DNA of 64,000 nt from Mytilinidion resinicola (lineage: Eukaryota > Ascomycota > Dothideomycetes > Mytilinidiales > Mytilinidiaceae): contig NW_022985449.1 of the NCBI RefSeq assembly GCF_010093595.1, positions 369,410-433,409 of the forward strand, read 5' to 3'. Positions 34,701 to 45,730 of the stretch are shown here, piece after piece; the first letter of the stretch is position 1, and each line of letters begins with the position of its first letter. The notes beneath the pieces are model-generated. The model was given only the letters and a program-made list of their open reading frames with translations. It did not search any database and was not told the DNA's origin. The position numbers and the translations under genes were made by a program.

Positions 34701-37700
34701 ATCCCTGAGCCGATTGCTGAACACGACGAGACCAGGAATGTGCCTATCGAGGTCGAGCCTGCTGAGCCTACTCCGCTTGAAGAATCCACGACCAAGAAAA
34801 CCAAGAAAGACGAGAAAAAGGGCAAGAAAGTCCAAGCGTCCACTTTCGACTGGTCAGAGCCTACGGAATCTGCGGCTCCTGAAGCTTCAGCTTTGGAAGC
34901 AGAATCGTCGAATCGTGATCCAGTGCCAGAGACTATTTTGGAGGGACCGACAAAAGAACCCGAAATTGACTCTTTTGGAGATCACTATCAGAGAGAACTC
35001 CCGGTATCCGAAGAAGTTCAAGATGACCAGGCTTTGCCTGAAGCTAACCAAGAATCCGTCGAACCTGAAGTCGAGCCTACTTTCGACCTTGAAAAGAACA
35101 AGAAGGAGAAGCGCAAGTCAGAGAAAGGAACAGCTACTCCGATTGAGTCTTTCGAGCAAGCAGAGCCTTCTACTGTCCTTGAGGATGAACCGCCAATTGT
35201 TGATCCTCCTTCCAAAGTCCTAGCAGTGAGAAGTGTTGAAGATGCAGAGGAAAAGCTACAAGACGTTCCAGGAATTATGGATGTTGAGCCTCCAGCTGAA
35301 CAGGAGCCGAATGCGGAGGAAGAATTCCCTGCTTTCACGACTACTTCCGAGAAAAGCAAAAAGGAGAAACGCAAGTCAAAGAAAGGAACGTCTACGCCGG
35401 TTGCGACTCTTGGAGACGCAGAGCCATTTACCGCCTTTGAGGACGAAAAACCAACTGTTGAGCCTCCCTTCGAAGAGTCGCCTGACAAGAGTGTCGAAGA
35501 GACGGAAGACAAGATACATAACGTTCCAGAGCATGACGTGGAGCATCAAACTGAGCAGGAGCCGAATCTAGAAGACGAGTTCCCTGCTTTCACGACTTCC
35601 AAGAAGGGCAAGAAGGATAAGAAGAAACTTAGGAAAGGAGCTTCTACTCCGGTCGAGTTTGTTGATGAGACTCAATCTTATTCTACGCCCCAAGATGAAT
35701 CTCTCATTGCCGAGCCTCCTGAGCTTCTAGCCGATAGGCCTATTGGTAAAGCAGAAGACAAATCACCCGACGTTTCAGAACCGATGAACGTTGACCTTCC
35801 AGCTGAACCAGAGCCGACACCCCATGAAGAGTTCCCTGCTTTCACGACTACTAAGAAAAGCAAGAAAGAAAAGAAGAAGTCTAAGAAAGGATCTTCTACT
35901 CCGATCGAGTCTGCCGAGCAAGCCGAATCTTCCACTCTACCCCAAGATAAACCGTCCAATTTCGAGCTACCTTCTGAGGTCGTAGCTGCAGACGATTTAC
36001 AAGACGTCTCGAAGTCTATGGACCTCGAACTTCCAGCTGAACCAGCGCCAAGTCCGGATGAGCAATTCCCTGCCTTCACGACCACGAAGAAGACTAAAAA
36101 GCAGAAGCGAAAGTCGAAACAAGGAACCACAACTCCTATATTGGAACCAGAAGAACCTTCCACCTTGATCGAAAAAGCCCAAGCGCCCGTTGTAGAGCCT
36201 TCTATCGAACCGGTTAATGACAGAGGTATCGATGAGACTGAAATCAATGCTCAAATACCCTTCGAGCCTCAAGAAACCGCCTTACCAAATACGCGTAAAG
36301 AGCCTGTCGAGGAGGAGCCCTTCGGCTTTGCAACGAAAAAGAGCAGGAAGGAACAGCGAAAGTCTAAGAAGGGTGTAGCAACTCCTGTAGAAGAACTCGA
36401 GGCTGCTGAGCCAAGCGTTTCCCCTTCTAAGCCCGAGGTCAAGTCCAGCTTCGCCGATGCACGGGACGAGACAACTGCTGAGGATGAATATGGCCTTGAA
36501 CGATCCATTCTTCCCGAAGAACCTTCCGATTTGCCTGTTCCCGAAGAGATACCGGAACCAGAATATGGTCCCGAAGCAAATCCTGAATTTTCAAGAGAAG
36601 ATGTCGAGCAAGCTGACGAAGCAATTCAATCAACGGTGGAGCAGCCACAACATCCCGAGCCTTCGAGTATCCCCATATCCGATGACATCAACCGCGATCT
36701 TGGTAATGAGCTTGTACCAGCGGAGCCCAACAGTCAACCTGAAACGCCTTTCCCAAAAGCTACTGACTCAGCATTCGATCATTTCTTCGAGCAGCCTCCT
36801 AAACACAGATTTGAGGGTTACTCGGAGGAGCCAGCGGTTGTACAATCAGTTCCTACTCTAGGCGATTCAGCTCTCTACTTGCCAGCCGAGGACTTCGCTG
36901 ACAAAGAGCGCCCGACGATCAAAAAACATACTCAAGAAACCACTACCAGCGGACGCTCCGAGTCTCCCAGCGCAGATATCGATTTCGCAGCAACTGTTGC
37001 TGCAGGGCTGGAAGACTCTGGCTTCGATCCCAGACTTGTACTTAGCGACGCATCATTCCACAGAAAATCATCGCCTCCACCGATAGCCGGAGAGGCCGAT
37101 CCCGAAGAAGATGTGGCTGTGTCCAGAAAGAACGGCAAGAAAGGAAAGAAGGCCAGAATGAGCCGCACTTCGTCTGTTGGTCCCATCTCCGCGTCCGACG
37201 AAGTCGTGGAATCCTCAGGGGATCTTGATGCTACTCCAGAACCTCACTCGGTGGCTGAAAATACTGTCCAGGCACCACCAACTCTCGGGGAGCATAGTTC
37301 GGAGTTTGACCCTAACCTCGTTCTCAACGATCCCATCTTCTCACGACGCCAGACTCCTCCAGGCACGCTTGAAGAGGCAGATCCTGATGAACTCTACCCT
37401 GTTCAGAAGAAAGGCAAAAAGGGAAAGAAGGGCAAGAAGGGACAGGCCTCAGTCCCGGAAACGCCTCTCGACTCGGGTATCACCACTCCACTTGAAGCCG
37501 ACCAGCAACCTGTGCCAGAATCTTTAGCAGGCACTACGCGTGATCTTCCCGAGCCGGAACCAACACAACCAGCAGAAGCGGAGGACTTCGGGTATTTCAC
37601 GAGCAAGAAGAAGGGCAAGAAAGGGAAGAAAGGACAAGCCTCTGTTTCAGGAAACCCGCTCGACTCTGGTATCACAACTCCACTTGAAATCAACCAACAG

Positions 37701-40700
37701 CCCGCGCCAGAAGCTCCAGCAGGCATTACGCGTGACCTTCCGGAGCCAGATAGAACCCAGCCTGCGGAGACCGAAGACTTCGGGTACTTTACAAGTAAGA
37801 AGAAGGGTAAGAAGGGCGGCAAAGATAAGAAACGGGCTTCTGTGACTCAAGAAAGCGAATCAAAGGCTGTCGAGGATCCGACGGTTGAGGCTCCCACGGA
37901 TGTGCCTCCCGTTGTTGAGACTCCTGCTTTTGAGACCCCGGCTTTCGAGTCTGTGCGCGAGACGCCGAACTTCGAGACCCCAGCTTTTGAGATACCAGCG
38001 TTTGAGACGCCTGCAACCAAAACGGAAGAACGGGCTGTACAAGACTCAGATGAAATAGAAGTTGAAAAGGACAACAACGATTGGACCCCCGAACCCAAGA
38101 AGAAGGGAAAGAAGGGTAAATCCAAGCTTTCAAAGACTGCTGAATCGACATTCTCTGAGGAACCGCAATATCCGCGGGATGTCGACCAAGATACAACGTT
38201 TGCTCCCGAGGCGCCATTAGTAAACCAACCTACCGAAGATTTGCCAACTCTCGATCTATCGAAGGAAGTTTCCGATCTTGCGACGCCATTGGAAGAGAAA
38301 CCAGAATTCGACTTCACCAACAAGAAGAAAGGAAAGAAGGGCAAGAAACAGCGTGGACAAAGCTATGACGAGGTTGCGCAAGTGCCTCGTGATGAGCAGC
38401 CTACCGAAGACTCATCTAGTAAAGACACACTGCGTAACGTGGCTGCTGGTACCGCGGCATTGGGTGTTTTAGGTCGTGAAATATTGAAAGGCGCGAAGGC
38501 TAAGGATCAAGAGGAAAAGGATGTGGAACAGGATGATGATGCGTGGGAACCTCAGTTAAATAAGAAAGGCAAGAAAGGGAAGAAGGGAATTAAAGAGGAC
38601 GTGGAGGAAACGGAAAGATTACAGCCAGCAGAAACGCCCGAGTGGGAGACTACAAAGGAAGACGTCGCGGATCCTTCACAAGAATTGCCAGTCGAGAAGC
38701 AGCTATTTAACGAACCTAAGCAAGAGGTTGATGAAGGGGAGGAGTGGGGTGCGGTGTCTACAAAGAAGGGCAAGAAAGGGAAGACGGGCCGGAAGAGCAG
38801 CCAACCCATTTCAAGCCAGTCGACGGCTGCTGATCTGCCGGTGCCCGAACCGTCAGCGATCCAGGTTGGTCAGCATCTCGTCGAAGACAATACGCGAAGG
38901 GGTTTCTCACATCAATCGGATCACAAGCAAGAAGAGGAGATTATGCAAGAGCAGCCACCAGTAGGCAAACTCAAGAATCTTTTCCCTGGAGTGGAGAGGA
39001 TCAAGCGGAGGGCACCTTCGTTCCCCGTGTCCGAAAAGCAGCCGGAAGAGAAGCGCATCCACCTACCGGAATTAGCATCAGAAGCCATGGAGAACTCAGA
39101 AAAGCCAAGGTTCGAGGCTCCAGCCATTGACCCTCCACTTTCACGAGAAATTCCGGCTGAGACAACCCCGCGAGACACCCACCTTAGGGTAGACCCGGAA
39201 GAGCAGCCCACCTTGACAAAATCTGCGAGCGCGCAGGGCTTGGCCGCCGCTATGGAACCAACATGGTCGTTCCCTCCAAATCGCGATAGCGCGGTGCATG
39301 TTTCCGACTCTCCACTTCTTCCGCCATCTCCATCATTCCACAGTGCGACAAGGGACAGTGGCTACCATGACACTCAAAGCCCTATGATCCGGCAGGGCCA
39401 CGAAGCTTCCACCGAAGGATCTAGTTTGGCGCGGGAGCTTCCTCAGGAGACCCAATCCCAGGAACAATATCTGGAGGCTCATACAGACAAGCAAGCGGAG
39501 CGTGCTCGGGATGCCTCCGATTCCCAAACGTCTGCGTATGCGAGCACAGCCACCAGCTCTTCAGATCCCCTTCGAGTGTCTGTGGAAGCTGGTTCCGGCT
39601 GGGACGTGTCGGTAGCAAACGCCTTATCCTCGGAGCGAAGCAGCGAGACCGCAACTGGGACAAACGAGATGGAGTCTTCACGCGAATTAACAGGCCGCTC
39701 AAGAAGTCCGTCTCTGCCAGATATGGAGAATACTGGAGGTATGCTATCCTCCCCCTCCCCAGTTGATCCTGCATCCAAAGAGCGCACTTCGGTTCTGTTT
39801 CAGTCGTCGCCGTTAGTTCGTGACTTGCTCGATCAACCTGCTGAGTCACCGTCTACAGAGCGCGCTCGAAGCCGCCATCTCTCGCCGAGTCCATCCCCTA
39901 CGCCAACTAGAGGGCCTCGGACTAGACACGTCGAAGAGCGACCGACTGCAAGCCATTCGGACTCTCCTAACGTACAACCACCAGAGTCTGTCCGATCTCT
40001 CTTCGGCGACCCAGCCGCGAGCAGGCAAGCGGGTAACTCTCACCAATCAGTCGAGTCTCCGGCAACACCTCAGTATTCAACTCCCTTGAAAAATGTGATG
40101 TCACCTGGCGCTCAGCTGCATACAATCACGGAGAACAGCCCCGATGATTCTCCTCTCAGCAAGAAGAGCCGCGCAATTCACGATGTCGGAGCACCAGATC
40201 GAGGAGTCAAGTCGGCTAGACGCTCTGAAACGCCCAAGTCATTCCAGGAGCGCCTAAAGTCTCCAGCTCCCGAGGCTACTCCAAAGACGCCTTTGAGTAG
40301 AGGACATCAGGCACCGAAAACTCCTCATTCAACGGACGACCCATTGTCGCGGCTTCCGTGGCCATCTGTAGACGCAGAGAACGACGCCATCGATCGAGGC
40401 ATGACACTCAGCCCAGCACGACGCCTACCACACGATCAGCGCTCACCACCGGTCAACGTTGACCCTACGAAGCGCCGTGCCAGTGGCACACTCTCGCCGA
40501 GTGTCCTGAGCGACCGCTCAGGCGGCGACCGCTCGGCAGGCAGCATCACCAGATTCAAGACACCCGACCATCTGCGGCCTCACAGCGCAGCCAGCAATCG
40601 GTCAGCCACTCCGCCTCTGCGACGGGTGGATCGACAGGTGTCAGGTGACCTGCGGGCGGCATCGCGGCTTGGCGCGGTCCATGCGTTGGGCGCTAAAATC

Positions 40701-42492
40701 CCGTCACCACAACAATCCGACGTTTCCATCCCCGGACCGTCAACATACGACCCGCGCAAGGACAAGGGCAAAGCCCGCGCCCGAGACATGGACGATGTCT
40801 ACGTAAGTTATTTATTGCACTATTGATGCATCCTTGATGATCGGAGATGGCTAACGCGTGTTACAGGAGGCTTGGGGCGAGGCGCAAGGGTCGCCACTCT
40901 CTCCCACGCGACCGCCCAGCGTGCGCAAACGTCAAAGCATGCACATCATGGACCTGCAATCACGCGTCGAACAGCTCGCAGGAGAGAACCGCTCTCTTCA
41001 AGAGGCGAGAGCCCAAGCCGAGGAAGAAATTCAAACCGCCCAGTACCAGCGCCAGGTCGACACTCAAGTCATGACCGAGGCTGTAGAAGCACGTGACCGC
41101 TCGATTCGCGAGAAAGATATCGAGATTGCGCAGATCCAGGACACCCTTCGCGCGTTACAACAAGAGGTCTCCCGACTCACTGAAGCACACGACAGTCTCA
41201 CTGTAACCAACAAAAACCTCATCGACGAAAGCAATTCTCGCTTCGCACAGCTCCAGAGCGAAGGCCAGCAGATGCACGATCAATGGCAACAGTCTTCCCG
41301 AGAGCTAGAGGAAGCGCGCGCACAGCATGCCCAGCTCAGTTCTGGCATGGAAGAAGTCGTGCGCCACGAAATCGCACTCGCGCTGGATGATCGTAATGCG
41401 GAAATCGCCCGCCTTAACGAAGAGCTTGATACTGCAAGGGAGCAGATCAGGAGCTTGCAACGACAAATACTTGCCTCAAAGCAGGGCGACAGTTTCCTCG
41501 TCGTTCGGGACGAGGATTACTTCGACAGCGCATGCCAAAAACTCTGCCAACACGTTCAGCAATGGGTGCTGAGATTCTCAAAGTTCTCCGACCAGAAACA
41601 ATGCAAGCTGTCCTCCGAGCTCAACAACGAAAAGATCGAAACCCGACTAGACAATGCCACTTTGGATGGTTCCAATGTTGACATACTGCTTGCAGACCGT
41701 GTCAAGCGCCGCGATGTGTTCATGTCGGTCGTCATGACCATGATCTGGGAGTATGTATTCACGCGTTACTTGTTCGGCATGGACCGTGAACAGCGCCAGA
41801 AACTCAAATCACTGGAAAAGACTTTGAATGAAGTTGGTAAGTTTTTGTGTGCACACACTTCAATCCTTTCTTCATCTAACACGTCCCCAGGTCCTACTCG
41901 AGCGGTGGCTCAATGGCGAGCAATTACTCTTACGCTACTTGCCAAACGAGATGTGTTCCAACAGCAGCGTAGCCAAGATACTGAAGCAGTCGTTCAGGAA
42001 ATCTTCGGCACGCTCGCATCTCTCTTGCCACCTCCATCACATCTTCAGTCACAGATCCAGGAATCTCTACGCAACGTAATGCGCCTGGCTGTGGAGCTTT
42101 CCATCGAGATGCGAACCCAGAGGGCGGAGTACATCATGCTACCGCCACTTCAACCAGAGTACGACACGAACGGAGATCTCGTGGCTAAAGTCACTTTCAA
42201 CGCATCCCTCATGAACGAGCGGAGCGGCGAAATCAAATCAAATGATGATCTCGAGGCGCGAGGAGCAGTTGTCAAAATTGTCCTGTTCCCATTAGTGGTG
42301 AAGAAGGGAGATGATTACGGAGAGGGCGAGGACGAGATTGTGGTCTGTCCTGCGCAAGTGTTAGTCGCGAAGCCGGCGACGAACAAGAAGGTCGTGAGGG
42401 TAATGAGTGGTGCTATGGATATTGATAGTCGACATAGTCGGTCTGCGCAGAGCTTGGTTCCAGAAAGCATGGATACCGGTAATTTCGTATAG
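16779..42492 (+). CDS. lah: Giant involucrin-repeat protein, probable Leashin (LAH) Woronin-body tether
   Basis: Three exons, 16779-40802, 40867-41836 and 41891-42492, giving about 8,531 aa. N-terminus (1-160) is Ser/Arg/Asp-rich. A conserved-looking block KFVDWWKDYEDVRKMEEYTE with GVCRECFDP sits at about 533-564. Short Gly/Ala-rich hydrophobic segments recur (for example AAIGAAVGASAV and GAGAVAAGFGL). Residues about 1195-1405 form an Arg/Glu coiled coil, and about 2275-2465 a 32-aa repeat. Roughly 3440-7350 carries about 39 KKGKKGKKG modules in acidic Pro/Glu-rich spacers. Exon 2 encodes a coiled coil followed by a globular C-terminal domain (DEDYFDSACQKLCQHVQQW, DVFMSVVMTMIWEY, RYLFGMDREQRQKL). 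In Pezizomycotina such proteins tether peroxisome-derived Woronin bodies to septum or cortex, binding WSC at one end and the cortex at the other. The LAH name is from family knowledge; the frame itself is unambiguous. Confidence 0.8.
23595..24180 (+). repeat. Coding tandem repeat, 96-bp (32-aa) unit, about six copies
   Basis: The core DRYDENGERKKRHHR recurs with DDDDTRSIVSE; GERKKRHHR appears six times. The last three units (from about 23890) are nearly identical at the base level with a 96-base period, while the first three have diverged and two are one residue shorter. This indicates recent in-frame duplication, and copy number probably varies between strains. Confidence 0.9.
27060..38830 (+). 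repeat. Long array of about 39 acidic-aromatic-basic (KKGKKGKKG) protein modules
   Basis: Each module reads roughly D/E-D/E-[W/F]-A-x-[T/P]-[S/T]-S-K-K-x-G-K-K-G-K-K-G, then Ser and a Ser/Thr-Pro site, then 50-100 residues rich in Glu, Pro, Ala and Val. Examples of the anchor are EDEWAPTASKKGKKGKK, DSFWAPTSRKKGKKGKK, EFPAFTTTKKSKKEKKK and DFGYFTSKKKGKKGKK. Subgroups lie together (KGKGKKSAPESP at 28.5-29.3 kb; GRQASVPSTPP at 31.6-33.4 kb; KRKSKKGTSTP at 35.1-36.4 kb; GITTP at 37.4-37.7 kb), which suggests growth by local duplication. Confidence 0.85.
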
Positions 42493-42948
42493 ATGGGAAG
42501 CAAGTGCATGGGATAGGGCTTTGGTATGGTTTCGGGTTTTTGGCGGCATTGTCTTCTTTTGGTTGGTTGATTTTCGGAGTCCAGAATACCTTCACGAATC
42601 TCCTTACGTGTCACGTTTGCAAAGCTATGGCTTAGTTTGGTGGGATTGATATTGGGCATGTATTAGATAGAGTCTGTATAGTTTGAAAAGCGTTTGGTTG
42701 TTCTATCTCTGCTGTCTTCAATGGGTGGTGATTAACCCGTATTGTCTACGTGAAACTTCTCCGACCACCCTCTTTGTAGAAATGTAAGCAAAAGTAACGA
42801 ACGCAACTGCATGAAAACCACTTGTTAGACGTCATGTAGCCAAGAAAAGCGTTGTGAATACCTTTTTCCATGAAATAAAGTAGAAGCAACAAACTGAATC
42901 ACCACCAGTCGAACTTACTATACGCCCCTTCTCTCATATTCCCACCTC
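42493..42948. other. Intergenic spacer between convergent genes
   Basis: 3' regions of the giant gene (plus strand) and the SDR (minus strand). A 21-base motif at 42781-42801 recurs beyond the other end of the SDR gene. No gene is supported. Confidence 0.5.
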
Positions 42949-44410
42949 TTACTCAACCAACACCCCACTCTCATCAATCTTCCCCTCACTCGGCTGCACA
43001 ACCTGCCTCCCATCCCACCCCTTCATCAGCTTCACCAGCCTCTTCCTAAGCCCATACTGCATCCAAAGCGGCCACCCCCGATGCGGCTGCACAACCCACC
43101 AGCTCGCTGCCGGCAGCATCAAATGCGCGCTCCTTCCCCTTAACACCGCCTTCACGATCTCCTCCGCCACCGTCTCCGGCTCCAGCGCATAGGCTACGCC
43201 CCGCCTATCACTATCATCGAACCCCTTGAAGAGCGGCGTCCGCGTATACCCCTGGCACATCACCACCGTTCGCACCTTCTTCGCGTTATACACTGTCGCA
43301 AGCTCGGCCGACAGCCCCTCGTGGAACGCAAGGGCCGCGGCTTTCGAGGCGGCGTAGTCCACCATCTGCGGCGCTGTGAGGTAGGCGGCCGTGCTGGCGA
43401 CGGTGAGGACGAGGCCGTGGTTGGCGGCGATCATGGCGGGGAGGAAGGCTTGCGCGAGGAAGTAGTGGGACAGGGTATTGACGTTGAAGGTGAGGTGGAG
43501 GTCTTTTTCGGTCGTGGAGAGGATGGTTTTGCCCCGCGCGCAGCCAGCGTTGTTGATGAGAACTGTGGGGTCGCCGAGGGTGGAACGGACGGATGTTGCG
43601 GTCGAGGCGATGGATGAGGATGAGGAGAGGTCGCATTGGAAGAAGTGGACGGTTGGGGGGGCTGTAAATCGGGCTGGATTAGCTATTTGGGGATGAGAGA
43701 TGAGGGATTGGGGGTGGTCGTGAAGTTGATTTGAGATGCAGAACTATAGGAAAATGTCTCGTGTGTACCCCAGTCTGCCACTGTTTGAGTTACTTCAATG
43801 CGTTTTCAGGAATCTGAACGCGACAGAAGCTCTTCACCTTGCGCTATGTGGAAACTTGTTGAAGCACTTCAAGCAGTGGCAGACGGGTGTACACACGAGC
43901 AGAGCACTTGATGAGTGTGCCACTTTTTTTGTGCCTAGCGTGATTGACTCACCTTCATACTTCAATGGCTGGACATCCAAAACCGCGACCTTGATACCTC
44001 TCTCTGCGAGAAGCTTCACTACGATAGCTCCAATCCCATCAGACCCTCCCGTCACCACCACAATCTCTTTATTCCAATCATACTGATCGTTGGTCCAATT
44101 GTTCGTCACAGCGCTGTCAAGGAACTTGGAGACATATCGAGCTAGTCCAAAGCACAACAGCGTCTTGAGGTTCGTCAAGGCGCGTCCATGTTCTCCAGCG
44201 AGAGTTTGGCCTTTGACTGTGTATTTCGCCGCGAGAAGGAGCGGGAGCGTGACCGCGGGGTTAAGAAGAGTTCTCCCAATCAAGCGACCAATCGTGTCGA
44301 TCGTGATGCCTTTAGTAGGTGGTTGTTAGTCGTGCTGTGGATGATGGTCGACGCGTAGGATGGCAGAGCTCACCTTCACGTTGGAGCATCCAGTCGCTTC
44401 GGATCGGCAT
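42949..44410 (-). CDS. Short-chain dehydrogenase/reductase, SDR16C (retinol dehydrogenase-like)
   Basis: Three exons on the minus strand, 44410-44374, 44309-43953 and 43661-42949, giving 368 aa. The N-terminal hydrophobic part (TLLNPAVTLPLLLAAKY) suggests membrane association. The cofactor loop is TGGSDGIG (residues 99-106), followed by NNAG and the catalytic pair Tyr234 and Lys238 in VDYAASKAAA. The long conserved N-terminus (NNWTNDQYDWNKEIVVV) is typical of fungal SDR16C enzymes, which act on lipid-like alcohols or ketones; the substrate is unknown. The first intron is 64 nt. The second is 291 nt, far longer than usual here, because it contains repeat copy F. Splicing restores LDVQPLKYEAPPTVHFF exactly. 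Confidence 0.88.
43757..43945. repeat. Palindromic MITE-like repeat, copy F, inside the SDR intron
   Basis: The right outer arm is complete (CGAGCAGAGCACTTGATGAG, then TGTGCCACTTTTTTTGTGCC and TAGCGTGA). The inner arms CAGTCTGCCACTGTTTGAG and AAGCAGTGGCAGACGGGTG face each other. The left outer arm (the poly-A/GGCAC block) is missing. The right edge lies about 8 bases from the splice donor at 43952. Confidence 0.85.
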
Positions 44411-45175
44411 CGTGCTAGACTTAAAGGAGCTTCAGTACTAGAAGCAAGCAATTGCAAAATAGCGGTTCAGGGAGAGAGGAGATAAAGATCTCCTGTCAAA
44501 GGCACGAGCATTCGGAAGACGGTTGCAATTGATCCCTTCTGGCTAATCTCTTCCCCAGGGGTCATGCATGGCTGGGGTTTGCGGGGTTGTGATCGACTCG
44601 ACTAAACCGAGGCGTCTAGGTAAGTGGTCTCAATCCTGGAGCTTGCCCACCTTGTCTCAATGGCTTGTATTGTATGGGACGTATTTTTGCTTGTGAAGCC
44701 GACGAGGGCTTATTGTACTGCTTCACGTCACGCTAAGGCTGCATGCCTTCGGAGGTTGCCAACATGCTTACAAACACCCAGCATCTAGCAATGTGAATCC
44801 GATGTGGTTCGATTCGTTACTTTTACTTACATTAGTACCAGAAAGGTATCCAGGCCGCGTAGGTTTATTATAAGGTCACGCGAGGTGAAGCTAAACTCGC
44901 ATCGTCTATGATTGAGATGATCGTGCAGTTCAATTCGTTACTTTTGTTAACATAAGGGCAAGGCAGCTTGCTGTTGGTCAGTATCTCAGCCCCAGCGATC
45001 ACTATTGAGTATTTCAATCTTCCTAATCTCCAATCGCTCTAGCATTCACAAACTAGAAGTTCAGTCCCGTCACTTGTCCATCAACTGTATGGGATTCATT
45101 AACGTTACGCGTAGTACTTCCAAACAATCAAATCACCAACCACCATACCACCTCCTCAACAAAGCGAACAGCATA
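44411..45175. other. Intergenic region with short repeated motif
   Basis: Two copies of TTCGTTACTTTT followed by (A/G)-rich CTTACAT/TTAACAT at 44813 and 44934. A third, inverted copy is at 42781-42801. No gene recognised. Confidence 0.45.
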
Positions 45176-45730
45176 TCAAGATTCCTCGGCCCTATCTGGC
45201 GCCACCCTCACCCAACCCTCCCCCCTCTCCCATCTCTCTCCGACCTCCTCTCTTTCCTTTTCCCTCGCTTCCTCTCTCCCCCTTTCCCTCCCCTCCAACC
45301 TCCCAACCCTCTCACCCATCTCAAATTTCAAATCATCCAACGCACTCCTCACCCCCCTCAACTCCTTCTCCACCTCCCTCCTCAAATCAAGACTCTCAGC
45401 CAACTGCACCCTAATCGCCCGCGCCAGCGTCTCCTTTACCCGCTCCATCTCACCCCCCATCCCCAGCACCTCGCTATCCAACGCATCGAGATGACACGAT
45501 TGGAGCGAAAGGTCCTCAAGCGCGTATTCCCCCCTCTTAGGCGCGACAATAGGAGAAGAAAGTGGAAAGTGGACGCTGCGGCTACGGGGGCGCTTGAAGG
45601 GGGTCTCGGGGGAGTCGTCAAGGGGGGCTTTGCGTTTGAGGATGCTGCGGGTCGTTGATGGGGGGGTGGGGAAGGGTTGCGGGTGTTTCTGTTGCTGGGG
45701 CGGGGGTGGGGTTTTCGGTGGCGGAGGCAT
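45176..45730 (-). CDS. Small coiled-coil protein with basic nuclear-type signals, unknown
   Basis: Single frame of 184 codons with ATG. The first 25 residues are Pro/Gln-rich. Then come two basic clusters (SILKRKAPLDD and FKRPRSRSVHF) that resemble nuclear localisation signals with SP/TP sites. From about residue 75 it is helical and coiled-coil-like (LDALDSEVLGMGGEMERV, LRREVEKELRGVRSALDDL), ending in a Glu/Arg-rich stretch. I do not recognise the family. A plus-strand frame of 217 codons overlaps it (45005-45658), but the minus protein has more regular amphipathic helices. The frame is open further upstream without an ATG, so a 5' exon is possible. Confidence 0.5.
   Translation of the reverse strand: MPPPPKTPPPPQQQKHPQPFPTPPSTTRSILKRKAPLDDSPETPFKRPRSRSVHFPLSSPIVAPKRGEYALEDLSLQSCHLDALDSEVLGMGGEMERVKETLARAIRVQLAESLDLRREVEKELRGVRSALDDLKFEMGERVGRLEGRERGREEAREKEREEVGERWERGEGWVRVAPDRAEES

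Noticed and set aside
44740..44832. Possible tRNA gene (GGTTCGATTC resembles a B box)
   Set aside because: No A box at the right distance and no cloverleaf can be drawn; the sequence belongs to a short repeated motif.
45005..45658. Plus-strand Pro/Leu-rich frame of 217 codons
   Set aside because: It is the mirror of the 184-codon minus protein, whose helices are more regular.
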